Positions 1 to 6,741 of a DNA stretch of 9,906 nt are shown piece after piece. A program made the translations under genes and the position numbers. This stretch comes from Thiomicrospira sp. UBA5634 (GTDB lineage: Bacteria > Pseudomonadota > Gammaproteobacteria > Thiomicrospirales > Thiomicrospiraceae): assembly GCA_002421475.1 (NCBI GenBank), contig DIJW01000096.1, positions 1 through 9,906 of the forward strand, in the 5' to 3' direction. How positions within the stretch are numbered: the first letter of the stretch is position 1; each line of letters opens with the position of its first letter. The notes under the pieces were generated by a model. It had not been told where the DNA came from. It was given only the letters and a program-made list of their open reading frames with translations, and made no database searches.

Positions 1-144
1 AAATACCGGCTGTAAATCTTCGCGTTCCAACCAAACTTTGTTTTGCACTTTTTGCGACAACAACGGCGCATGCTCGAGCGGCGTTTCTTGCGCCACATCA
101 TAGACCGGCACGGTTAATACACGTTTTAGGATTTGCTCAGGCAT
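1..144 (-). CDS. ilvA: Threonine ammonia-lyase (threonine deaminase), biosynthetic, N-terminal part
   Basis: Partial gene: only the first 48 codons are inside the window, and the rest lies beyond base 1. The translation begins MPEQILKRVL and continues through VYDVAQETPL to LEREDLQPVF. This matches the N-terminus of biosynthetic IlvA, where the pattern 'VY.AAQ.TPL ... KRED.QPV' directly precedes the SFKLRGA segment with the PLP-binding lysine, which would fall just outside the window. IlvA is a cytoplasmic PLP enzyme that deaminates threonine to 2-oxobutanoate, the first step toward isoleucine. The start is the ATG at 144. No strong Shine-Dalgarno is visible; the upstream RNA reads GAGTAATTGTG. 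A good extended -10 promoter lies about 31 bp upstream. The C-terminal regulatory ACT-like domains cannot be checked here. Confidence 0.88.
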   Translation of the reverse strand, partial: MPEQILKRVLTVPVYDVAQETPLEHAPLLSQKVQNKVWLEREDLQPVF

Positions 145-174
145 CACAATTACTCAATTTTTTATATTGCCCGC

Positions 175-183
175 ATTATACCA
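175..183 (-). promoter_or_regulatory. Extended -10 promoter for ilvA
   Basis: Read on the minus strand this is TGGTATAAT, a perfect -10 hexamer with the TGn extension. It lies about 31 bp before the ilvA start codon. No convincing -35 element is present 16-18 bp upstream, which is tolerable for an extended -10 promoter. Motif match only. Confidence 0.5.
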
Positions 184-220
184 ATCCAAATTCTTTCTCG
201 TGGGAAAAAGGGTTAACTGC

Positions 221-232
221 ACCAGGCCTGGT
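221..232. repeat. Palindromic repeat ACCAGGCCTGGT, copy 1
   Basis: Perfect 12-bp palindrome in the ilvA/TonB-receptor divergent intergenic region, ending 10 bp before the 20-bp box shared by the two receptor promoters. It is identical to the copies at 3810, 3832, 5626 and 8074. Its core AGGCCT is also a StuI-type hexamer. Function unknown. Confidence 0.85.
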
Positions 233-242
233 GGAACGCAGC

Positions 243-288
243 ATCTCAATACTTTCTCAATAGTCCTTGTTTTTTATAGGGATAAAAT
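243..288 (+). promoter_or_regulatory. Receptor promoter with 20-bp shared box (7-4-7 direct repeat) and -10
   Basis: Positions 243-262 read ATCTCAATACTTTCTCAATA and are repeated exactly at 3896-3915 upstream of the second receptor. Inside the box the heptamer CTCAATA occurs twice (245-251 and 256-262), separated by CTTT, which gives an 11-bp repeat period. A -10-like TAAAAT lies at 283-288, exactly 20 bp after the box, and there is no good -35. If transcription starts about 7 bp after the hexamer, the repeat is centred near -41.5, the class II activator position. OmpR/PhoB-family response regulators bind tandem 7-mers with 4-bp spacers, so such a regulator is a reasonable inference. Its identity is not visible in the window. 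Confidence 0.55.
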
Positions 289-320
289 CTTCACATCCAA
301 AAACCTATAAGGAATACTCC

Positions 321-2402
321 ATGCAACGTAAACGTTTATATCTCGCACTAATCCCTTTATTAGCCATGTCCACTTCGGTATTAGCCCAATTAGATACGAT
401 TAGTATCACGGCCACCAAACTTGAGCGCGAATCTAAATCCGTGCCGCAAAGTGTGTACATTATTGATGAAAAACAAATCGAAACCGAAAATGCCACCAGC
501 ATCAATGAATTGATCAGCACCATCCCCGGCGTGACCGCAGTGAGCAAAAACAATGGCTACGATTCTCGTCTGATTATTCGCGGTGCCGGTTTAAAAGCGC
601 CTTTCGGTGTAAGAGAGATCATGGTTATTCGTGATGGGGTTCCGATGACGGATCCTGACAGCTTTACCCGTTTTGATGTAATTGACATTGATGATGTTGA
701 AGCGATTGAGGTTTACAAAGGACCCGGTTCGATTTTCGCCAGTAATGCCACCGGTGGCGTGGTCTTTATTCAATCCAAATCAGTGTTTGACGACCAACAA
801 GATCGGATTAAAGTCGGTTATGGCAGTTTTAACACGGTTAAATTAAATGCCAAAAAGTCCATTCAAGTTTCTGAGCAAGACAGTTTTGCGATTAACTTCT
901 CACGTCGTCAATCGGATAATAATTGGCGTGATTGGAATGAGTTCGACACCACCCAATTCAGTGTTAAACACGGCCACTTGTTTAACGACAACTCGGTTAT
1001 CGAAACTGAAATCGCTTACACACAATCGAATTTGCAATTGCCGCAATCACTCAGTGCGGCTGAATATGAGGCTTATAAAGACACGGGCGAAACCACCAAC
1101 ACCGGCGGCGCCTGGCAAAAAAGTGGTCGTTACTCCAACACCTTATTTGTGAACAGCCGTTATGAAACCACAATGGGTGAATATGCTTTTAAACCGCAAA
1201 TCTATATGACCCGCTGGGATCATTTCCATCCGGTAACCGGCATCATCAATGACTCACAAGACAATACCGTTATCGGCACCGATTTGGCCTGGAGTCGTAG
1301 CCACGACTTCTTCAACATGCCGTCGGAACAAATTTTTGGTATTGGTGTGCGTGCTGACCTGCAAAACGATGCCAAAAAGTATGAATATGCCGACGTCACA
1401 ACCGGTTTCGGCGGACGCATCACACAAGTTAACTCGGATGAAAAAGGTGATTTAGCCAATATTGAAGACAGCGACAGCCAAATCTATAGCGCTTATATGC
1501 AAGAATCTTTTTCACCAAGCTCTAAATGGAAAATTGACTTGGGAATTCGCACGGACCTGCTCAGCATGAACATTAAAGGCACGGAATTCCGTAGCTATAA
1601 CTTTGCAACCGGCACCTATCAAGCCGGTAGTGGAGACTACCAATATCAAGAAACCTATCAACTGGTGTCACCAAAAATTGGTGCCAGTTATGCGCTGACC
1701 GATACGATTAACCTGTTTGCTATCGCGGTTTCAGCTAACCAAGCGCCTACCGCGAATGAAATGCAAGCCAATCAAACTTACAATAAAAGCGACCTTAAAG
1801 GCGCCACCTCAAGCAATTTTGAATTCGGTTTAAAACAACGCGGCTCTAAATTCAGCGCTGATCTAAACGTCTATTACACCCAACTGACTGATGAAATCGT
1901 TGCGGTGAAAGACGGCACCATCACTTACTATGAAAACGCAGGACAGACCGAACGCAAAGGTGTGGAATTAAGTGCGCAATACCAAACCACTGCAAGCATC
2001 AGCCTTGGTGTGAATGCCAGTGCCATGGATTATCGCTATATCGACTACATCAGTTCGGGTTCGGACTACTCCGGTAATCGTCCACGCTTTATTCCCGACT
2101 ACCAATATGCATTGTCCGCCAACTGGCAAAAACATAGTTATTCCGCACGAGTCGAAACAATCGGATTTGGTCCTTATTACATTGATGATGCCAACACGGA
2201 ACGTGATCAAGGTTATGACGGTGTGACTAACATCATGCTGGGTTATAGCAAAAAGTCACACTTGTTGAATTTAAGTGTCCGTAATCTGTTTGATCAGCGT
2301 TATGCCCAAGAAGTATCCAAAACGACCGGCTTTACCACCAGTTACTACTATACGCCGGGGACACCACGAAACCTGATGTTAACCTATCAGTACAAATATT
2401 AG
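321..2402 (+). CDS. TonB-dependent outer-membrane receptor (substrate unknown, possibly copper or another metal complex)
   Basis: 693-residue protein. The start at 321 is chosen because TAAGGA lies 7 bp before this ATG and because it begins a clean signal peptide (MQRKRLYLAL ... SVLA, cut after about residue 22). A longer frame from TTG 267 would put extra residues ahead of the signal sequence. Next come a TonB box (DTISITATK, about residues 25-33), a plug domain to about residue 155 (with IPGV, LIIRGAG, IRDGVP and EAIEVYKGPGSIFASNATGG) and a 22-strand-type barrel ending in the aromatic residue Tyr. The length is normal for the FecA-like receptor class. Such receptors import metal chelates or similar solutes, powered by TonB-ExbB-ExbD. 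The substrate cannot be read from the sequence; no Cys-x3-Met copper motif is seen in the plug. The gene is cotranscribed with the polyferredoxin downstream, and it shares a promoter box with the copper receptor at 3978, so a copper or redox-metal role is inferred. Confidence 0.9.
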   Translation: MQRKRLYLALIPLLAMSTSVLAQLDTISITATKLERESKSVPQSVYIIDEKQIETENATSINELISTIPGVTAVSKNNGYDSRLIIRGAGLKAPFGVREIMVIRDGVPMTDPDSFTRFDVIDIDDVEAIEVYKGPGSIFASNATGGVVFIQSKSVFDDQQDRIKVGYGSFNTVKLNAKKSIQVSEQDSFAINFSRRQSDNNWRDWNEFDTTQFSVKHGHLFNDNSVIETEIAYTQSNLQLPQSLSAAEYEAYKDTGETTNTGGAWQKSGRYSNTLFVNSRYETTMGEYAFKPQIYMTRWDHFHPVTGIINDSQDNTVIGTDLAWSRSHDFFNMPSEQIFGIGVRADLQNDAKKYEYADVTTGFGGRITQVNSDEKGDLANIEDSDSQIYSAYMQESFSPSSKWKIDLGIRTDLLSMNIKGTEFRSYNFATGTYQAGSGDYQYQETYQLVSPKIGASYALTDTINLFAIAVSANQAPTANEMQANQTYNKSDLKGATSSNFEFGLKQRGSKFSADLNVYYTQLTDEIVAVKDGTITYYENAGQTERKGVELSAQYQTTASISLGVNASAMDYRYIDYISSGSDYSGNRPRFIPDYQYALSANWQKHSYSARVETIGFGPYYIDDANTERDQGYDGVTNIMLGYSKKSHLLNLSVRNLFDQRYAQEVSKTTGFTTSYYYTPGTPRNLMLTYQYKY

Positions 2403-2411
2403 GAGCCGGAT

Positions 2412-3791
2412 ATGAAAATTGTTGAACGCCAATCAAGCCGTTTAAACTTACTACGCTGGCCGGTGATCGGTTGGTTTTTTAACCACACCCCGACTATGCA
2501 AGTGATGCGTTTGCTCGTATTAGCGATGCTGGTCAGTGGTATTTATTTTGGTTTGGTTTATCCCACCAAAGACCTCAACCCCTACACCGGCGCGATTTTT
2601 TGGTCGCTATTTTGGCCTTTCTTTCTAATTGTCAGCATGGCAACGCTTGGCTCCATTTTTTGCGGAATTTGCCCGCACAGCTTTGTCGGTAAATACCTCA
2701 ATAAAATCGGCCCACAAAAACCGATTCCGGCTTGGTTAAAAAATCGCTGGATCGGATTTGGTCTGTTGTTGGCGGCATATTGGGTGCCAATTTATGCCTT
2801 TCCTTCACTGCTAAAAACGCCGTGGATTACAGCACTGTTTTTTTTGATTTTGACCCTTTTCGCTTGGATCAGTTTCTATTTATTTAGAAATATGGCCTAT
2901 TGCTCAAATCTATGTCCGATTGGTTCGGTCACCAGCGCATTTGGTAAAGTCGGTTTTGCAAAATTGACGACTGATCAAAATCACTGCGCGTCTTGTCGCA
3001 GTTTTGATTGCATGAAAGCCTGTCAATGGAACCTTAAACCCTACTTGTTTGAGCAGAAAAACTCGATGGGTGACTGTACACTTTGTATGGATTGCACCAA
3101 AGCCTGTAATGCTGTGGAATTTAAGTTAAGCAAACCCTCTACTCAACTTTGGCAGGCATCAAAAGCCAAAGAACCCATGAATGTTTGGGTATATGTTTGG
3201 TTATTGGCAGTGATTTCTATCACCATGCGATTCCACCACTCTCTCGGTCACTCTTCAATTAAAGAGCAATTACCTTGGGTGCAAATCGGTAACTGGCTGA
3301 ATGTTGCATTACCTATTCCAATGCTTGATTGGATCGGTGCGGTAGCACTCGGCATGGCGGTCGCCATTACCTTTATGATTGTATACGCCAGCTTCAGCAT
3401 CAGCGCCAAAATGATCAATCAACCTTTTAGTCAATACTTTCAGTCAGTCGGTCAGATGTTAGCACCATTAATGTTAATTGGCGGTTTAAGCCATGTAGGC
3501 AGTTTCTTTTTCTTGCATTACGCCTCGGATGTGGCGAATGCTTGGTACTGGCTCATAGGTTCGGCCAGTAAAATGCAACCCTTAGCCAGTTTTCGCGATG
3601 CATGGGTGCATCTGTTTGGACTATTTAATTATCTGGCTGTTATTTGGGCGATGTTTATTCTGCATAAACGCCTTGGGATGTTGGCATTAAATGGCCCCAA
3701 ACGTCTGGTGATTTTTTTGATTAGTGGATCAATGATTTGGTTTTACCTGTATTTGGTGGTGTTACGCGCCATGATTCCACGCGGTCATTAA
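2412..3791 (+). CDS. Membrane polyferredoxin (NapH/NosR/CcoG/FtrD-like 4Fe-4S protein)
   Basis: 459-residue integral membrane protein. Predicted helices lie at about 31-50, 63-82, 112-133, 138-157, 258-275, 302-330, 345-368, 398-416 and 430-452. Two CxxC(P)-type motifs sit at membrane edges: C84-G-I-C87-P and C164-x3-C168-P, the hallmark of the NapH/NosR/CcoG group. A soluble loop carries two ferredoxin clusters: C192-x2-C195-x4-C200-x3-C204-x8-P-free and C222-x2-C225-x2-C228-x3-C232-N. His275, His276, His280, His361, His369 and His400 lie in or near later helices and could ligate a metal or heme. No FMN-binding domain is seen, unlike full-length NosR. Relatives move electrons across or out of the membrane; CcoG is a reported cupric reductase and FtrD works in iron uptake. 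The Shine-Dalgarno AGGAG (2401-2405) overlaps the receptor stop codon, so the pair is translationally close-coupled. I infer that it sets the redox state of the metal imported by the receptor. The exact subfamily is uncertain. Confidence 0.85.
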   Translation: MKIVERQSSRLNLLRWPVIGWFFNHTPTMQVMRLLVLAMLVSGIYFGLVYPTKDLNPYTGAIFWSLFWPFFLIVSMATLGSIFCGICPHSFVGKYLNKIGPQKPIPAWLKNRWIGFGLLLAAYWVPIYAFPSLLKTPWITALFFLILTLFAWISFYLFRNMAYCSNLCPIGSVTSAFGKVGFAKLTTDQNHCASCRSFDCMKACQWNLKPYLFEQKNSMGDCTLCMDCTKACNAVEFKLSKPSTQLWQASKAKEPMNVWVYVWLLAVISITMRFHHSLGHSSIKEQLPWVQIGNWLNVALPIPMLDWIGAVALGMAVAITFMIVYASFSISAKMINQPFSQYFQSVGQMLAPLMLIGGLSHVGSFFFLHYASDVANAWYWLIGSASKMQPLASFRDAWVHLFGLFNYLAVIWAMFILHKRLGMLALNGPKRLVIFLISGSMIWFYLYLVVLRAMIPRGH

Positions 3792-3809
3792 AGCTTCACT
3801 TTGCCAATC

Positions 3810-3821
3810 ACCAGGCCTGGT
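3810..3821. repeat. Palindromic repeat ACCAGGCCTGGT, copy 2
   Basis: Perfect 12-bp palindrome 18 bp after the polyferredoxin stop codon. It forms the left arm of the large hairpin with copy 3. Confidence 0.85.
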
Positions 3822-3831
3822 ACTTGAGATA

Positions 3832-3843
3832 ACCAGGCCTGGT
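3832..3843. repeat. Palindromic repeat ACCAGGCCTGGT, copy 3
   Basis: Perfect 12-bp palindrome forming the right arm of the hairpin with copy 2, 10 bp downstream of it. It lies 52 bp before the shared promoter box, whereas copy 1 lies 10 bp before its box, so palindrome and box are not at a fixed distance. Confidence 0.85.
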
Positions 3844-3895
3844 GGTTAGCTATTACGTGTTTTTATCAAATAGATACCTTTTCAATCCGCTTCAA

Positions 3896-3941
3896 ATCTC
3901 AATACTTTCTCAATACTGTTAATCGGTCAGCTTTCTACAAT
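3896..3941 (+). promoter_or_regulatory. Copper-receptor promoter with the same 20-bp box and -10
   Basis: Positions 3896-3915 repeat the box at 243-262 without a mismatch, with CTCAATA heptamers at 3898-3904 and 3909-3915. A -10-like TACAAT lies at 3936-3941, again exactly 20 bp after the box. The sequence around the box differs between the two sites, so the box and its spacing look selected and not copied along with a larger duplication. The -35 position is poor, as expected for an activator-dependent promoter. Confidence 0.55.
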
Positions 3942-3977
3942 AACGTCACTACAAATGACTTTATTAAAGGAAACTTC

Positions 3978-6026
3978 ATGCATCACCAATCCGTCTTAAC
4001 CCTTGCTATTCTGACCGCCCTTTCAACACCGGTTTTGGCTGAAAATCAGTTATTACCAATTCAAGTTCAAGCGCATGCAGAAACAGACAGCAGTCAAACT
4101 GGTGAACAAATCTTGCAAAGCTCAGGCAATAGCGAAACCGGTGCGGTATTTCGCCAAATTAGCGGTGTTGAAGCCTCGCGTTTAGGTGGTCATGGTTTGG
4201 ATTTGATTATTCGTGGACAAGCGCAATCACAAGTCAACATCTTGATTGATGGCGGTAAAGTAGAAGGCGGCTGCCCAAGCCGGATGGATCCACCTAGTTC
4301 CTATGTTGAATTATCGAGTTTTGACAAAATCACCGTGATTAAGGGTGTGCAATCTCTGCAATATGGTGTAGGCGGCACGGGTGGCACTGTTTTGTTAGAA
4401 CGGGATATTCCGCAATTCGAGGCCGGCAAACCCTATAACGGTAAAATCCACGCTGCCACTAATTCAAATGGCTTAACCCAAGATATTGGCGCTGAAGTGG
4501 CTGCTGGTGGTAAAGAAGGCTACATCGTTTTACAAGGTGCTCAAAAGCAAGCCGACAACTATAAAGACGGCAACGGTGATGAAGTACGTTCAAGTTACGA
4601 AACTACCCAAGGTCATATTGATTTGGGTTGGACGCCGTCTGAAGATCATCATTTAAAACTATCTCACGAAATTTCTAATACCAAAGATGCGCTTTACCAA
4701 GGCGCAGGCATGGATGCACCGAAAGCCGATGCAGTGATGTCACGACTAAGTTATGAGGGCAAAAACTTTAACGGCCCAGTTAATACCGTCAATTTGCAGG
4801 TCTACCAATCCACTGTTGAACATGTGATGGATAACTACTCCCTTAGAACACTTACTGCTCCAGCTGCAACAGTTGCGCCGAGCGATACAGTTGCATCGGG
4901 CGCGACATTAAAACTATCAACTGACATTCAACAAACCAAGCTGGAATACGGCGTACTGTTACAAACTGTTGAAAAACGTGCTACGCAAGAAAATGCCACC
5001 ACTGGTGCTGTTAACTTTTTAATGTGGCCCGATGTCCGCACCCAACAAAATAGTTTATTCGCCGAAGCCAATACCGCTCTGACCCAATCAAGCAATTTGA
5101 TTTATGGCGTGCGGGTTGATCAAGTCAATGCTAAAGCGCATGATGCAGAAACTTCTCCAGCCATGGCAGCTAACATCCCCACTACTATTTATACCGCTGT
5201 ATATCAAGATTACTCTGGAGAAACCAGCGTTAATGAAACTAACTGGAATGGCTTAGTGCGTTATGAACAACAACTAGCAAACAATCTTCAGTGGTTTGCT
5301 GGCTTTAGTCACAGCAAACGCACGGCAGATGAAACTGAGCGCTTTTTCGCCACACGCAACAACCGCACAGGTAATCCTGATTTAAAACCTGAACAACATA
5401 ACCAGTTTGATCTTGGATTTAGTCAAACTAACAGTGGTTTAAATTGGAATGTGTCAGCCTACTATGATCGTGTTAATGACTATATTTTGAGTGATTTAGC
5501 AAAAAACCAACTTGATCAAGTCAATGCTTTAAATGTGAATGGCGACACAACAGGTATAAACGGCGTTTTTGTAAATATTGATGCAGAAATAATCGGTGCT
5601 GAATTTGATTTTGATGCCAAACTCAACCAGGCCTGGTTACTGAGCGGTGCTTTCGCTTACACACAAGGTCGTAATTTAACTGATAATCGAAACTTGACCA
5701 ATATGGCGCCCTTGAACGGTAACCTTAAAGCGCAATATGGCACCTCTAACTGGTATGCTGGATCACGTGTAAACTTTGCGACAGAACACAAGACCGTAAA
5801 CAGCGAATTTAATGAGCAACCAACTAAAAGTTGGAGCACCCTTGATGTGTTTGCAGGATATCAGCTGAGTAAGTCGGTACTGATTCAAGCGGGCGTAGAC
5901 AATATGACTGACGAAGCGTATGTAACTCATGTTAATCGAACCTATAACGACGGGGTTACGACAGAGCTCGTAAAAGTCATGGAGCCGGGTCGTAACATTT
6001 GGGCGCGAGTACAGGCTAAGTTCTAG
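3978..6026 (+). CDS. oprC: TonB-dependent copper receptor, OprC/NosA family
   Basis: 682-residue outer-membrane receptor. The start at 3978 follows AAAGGA (3966-3971) and opens a signal peptide cut after about residue 21 (TPVLA|EN). A TonB-box-like segment LPIQVQA follows, then the plug with LIIRGQAQSQVNILIDGG and GGCPSRMDPPSSYVEL, the signature stretch of the TonB-copper family. Cys99-x3-Met103 in that stretch and His282-x-Met284 (EHVMDNYSLR) correspond to the CxxxM and HxM copper ligands described for Pseudomonas OprC, with nearly the same distance between the pairs. The barrel ends in Phe, as outer-membrane proteins usually do. The role is energy-dependent copper uptake across the outer membrane; NosA relatives serve nitrous oxide reductase, but no nosZ is in the window. 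SCO and PCuAC follow downstream. The gene carries an in-frame copy of the ACCAGGCCTGGT palindrome at 5626. Family assignment is strong; the symbol is by homology pattern. Confidence 0.9.
   Translation: MHHQSVLTLAILTALSTPVLAENQLLPIQVQAHAETDSSQTGEQILQSSGNSETGAVFRQISGVEASRLGGHGLDLIIRGQAQSQVNILIDGGKVEGGCPSRMDPPSSYVELSSFDKITVIKGVQSLQYGVGGTGGTVLLERDIPQFEAGKPYNGKIHAATNSNGLTQDIGAEVAAGGKEGYIVLQGAQKQADNYKDGNGDEVRSSYETTQGHIDLGWTPSEDHHLKLSHEISNTKDALYQGAGMDAPKADAVMSRLSYEGKNFNGPVNTVNLQVYQSTVEHVMDNYSLRTLTAPAATVAPSDTVASGATLKLSTDIQQTKLEYGVLLQTVEKRATQENATTGAVNFLMWPDVRTQQNSLFAEANTALTQSSNLIYGVRVDQVNAKAHDAETSPAMAANIPTTIYTAVYQDYSGETSVNETNWNGLVRYEQQLANNLQWFAGFSHSKRTADETERFFATRNNRTGNPDLKPEQHNQFDLGFSQTNSGLNWNVSAYYDRVNDYILSDLAKNQLDQVNALNVNGDTTGINGVFVNIDAEIIGAEFDFDAKLNQAWLLSGAFAYTQGRNLTDNRNLTNMAPLNGNLKAQYGTSNWYAGSRVNFATEHKTVNSEFNEQPTKSWSTLDVFAGYQLSKSVLIQAGVDNMTDEAYVTHVNRTYNDGVTTELVKVMEPGRNIWARVQAKF
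5626..5637. repeat. Palindromic repeat ACCAGGCCTGGT, copy 4 (inside a gene)
   Basis: Perfect copy inside the copper receptor, read as part of codons for N-Q-A-W-L in a barrel strand. It is the only perfect copy in the window that lies in coding DNA. Confidence 0.85.
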
Positions 6027-6064
6027 CAGCCAAAATTTAGTAGAATAGCCAACCATTCAACCCC

Positions 6065-6087
6065 ACACCGCCGTTTGGCGGTGTTTT
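6065..6087 (+). terminator. Hairpin with short T-run between the copper receptor and sco
   Basis: ACACCGCC (6065-6072) pairs perfectly with GGCGGTGT (6077-6084) around the loop GTTT, followed by a short run of four T (6084-6087). It looks like a weak or leaky intrinsic terminator. It ends only about 5 bp before the ribosome binding site of the next gene, so messages for sco must either read through it or begin upstream of it. It may lower sco/PCuAC expression relative to the receptor. Confidence 0.55.
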
Positions 6088-6102
6088 AATTGGAGTGTTT
6101 TA

Positions 6103-6732
6103 ATGAACCAACAGAAACTTAATCGAGCTTTTTTATTGTTGATGCTGGCTTTTGGCGTATTTTTAGCCGGCAGTTACGCGCTAATTTATGTAATCAAGCC
6201 GACTGAAACACATCAAAATGCAAATAAAGTGTCACTTGAAGCGCCAATTGGCGGCAACTTTACCCTAATCTCGCCCAATGGCGAGGTATCGTTAAGTGAC
6301 TTTAAAAATAAGTTGGTTTTAGTCTATTTTGGCTATACTTTCTGCCCCGATATTTGCCCAACCAATTTAGGCAATCTGTCAATGGCCTATCGTCAACTCA
6401 GCGATGAACAAAAATCTAACTTACAAATTCTGTTCATTTCTGTTGATCCTGAGCGCGACACACCGGAGCGTTTACAGCAATACGTGAATTATTTTGACGC
6501 CAATATGATCGGTTTAACAGGCAACGCAGAAACCCTGCTTGAAATCAGCCGTCGTTATGGCGTGGTGTATGCAAAGGTGGATGATCACAAAGAAAACTAC
6601 GCCGTTGATCACTCAGCCTTTACTTATGCAGTGGATCAACAAGGTGTGCTACGTGAGCAACTACCGCACGCCACCGCACCGAATCAATTTATTGACACCA
6701 TTCAACGTTATTTAAATCGTTCTACTAACTAG
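6103..6732 (+). CDS. SCO1/SenC family copper metallochaperone / thiol-disulfide protein
   Basis: 209-residue membrane-anchored periplasmic protein. One N-terminal helix (about 9-31) is followed by a thioredoxin-fold domain. The copper site is clear: Cys81-P-D-I-Cys85-P in the context YFGYTFCPDICP, and the distal ligand His170 in YAVDHSAFTY. VDPERDTPERL (about 114-124) is also typical. SCO proteins bind Cu(I)/Cu(II) through the two Cys and the His, and help build the CuA or CuB site of cytochrome oxidase, partly by keeping cysteines reduced. The Shine-Dalgarno GGAG (6092-6095) lies 7 bp before the ATG. The stop codon overlaps the ribosome binding site of the PCuAC gene, so the two form an operon. 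This pairing of SCO with PCuAC is common around oxidase assembly genes. Confidence 0.95.
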   Translation: MNQQKLNRAFLLLMLAFGVFLAGSYALIYVIKPTETHQNANKVSLEAPIGGNFTLISPNGEVSLSDFKNKLVLVYFGYTFCPDICPTNLGNLSMAYRQLSDEQKSNLQILFISVDPERDTPERLQQYVNYFDANMIGLTGNAETLLEISRRYGVVYAKVDDHKENYAVDHSAFTYAVDQQGVLREQLPHATAPNQFIDTIQRYLNRSTN

Positions 6733-6741
6733 GAGTTTGAG

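Larger units (their letters stand above)
3807..3847 (+). terminator. Paired-palindrome hairpin after the polyferredoxin gene
   Basis: Two ACCAGGCCTGGT copies face each other. CACCAGGCCTGGT (3809-3821) pairs perfectly over 13 bp with ACCAGGCCTGGTG (3832-3844) around a 10-nt loop (3822-3831), and pairing extends a few more bases with one G-U. It begins 15 nt after the stop codon. There is no U-tract, so it is not a classical intrinsic terminator. It may be an RNA 3'-end stabiliser or a DNA element. The call as terminator is tentative. Confidence 0.4.

Noticed and set aside
243..288. Fur box in the receptor promoter
   Set aside because: The sequence is a direct repeat with an 11-bp period and does not resemble the GATAAT-type inverted Fur motif.
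267..320. TTG start at 267 extending the first receptor by 18 residues
   Set aside because: It lies upstream of the predicted -10, lacks a ribosome binding site, and would bury the signal peptide; ATG 321 has TAAGGA at the right distance.
305..773. Minus-strand open frames within the first receptor gene
   Set aside because: They lie opposite a long gene with clear family motifs, show no recognisable protein features, and are explained as shadows.
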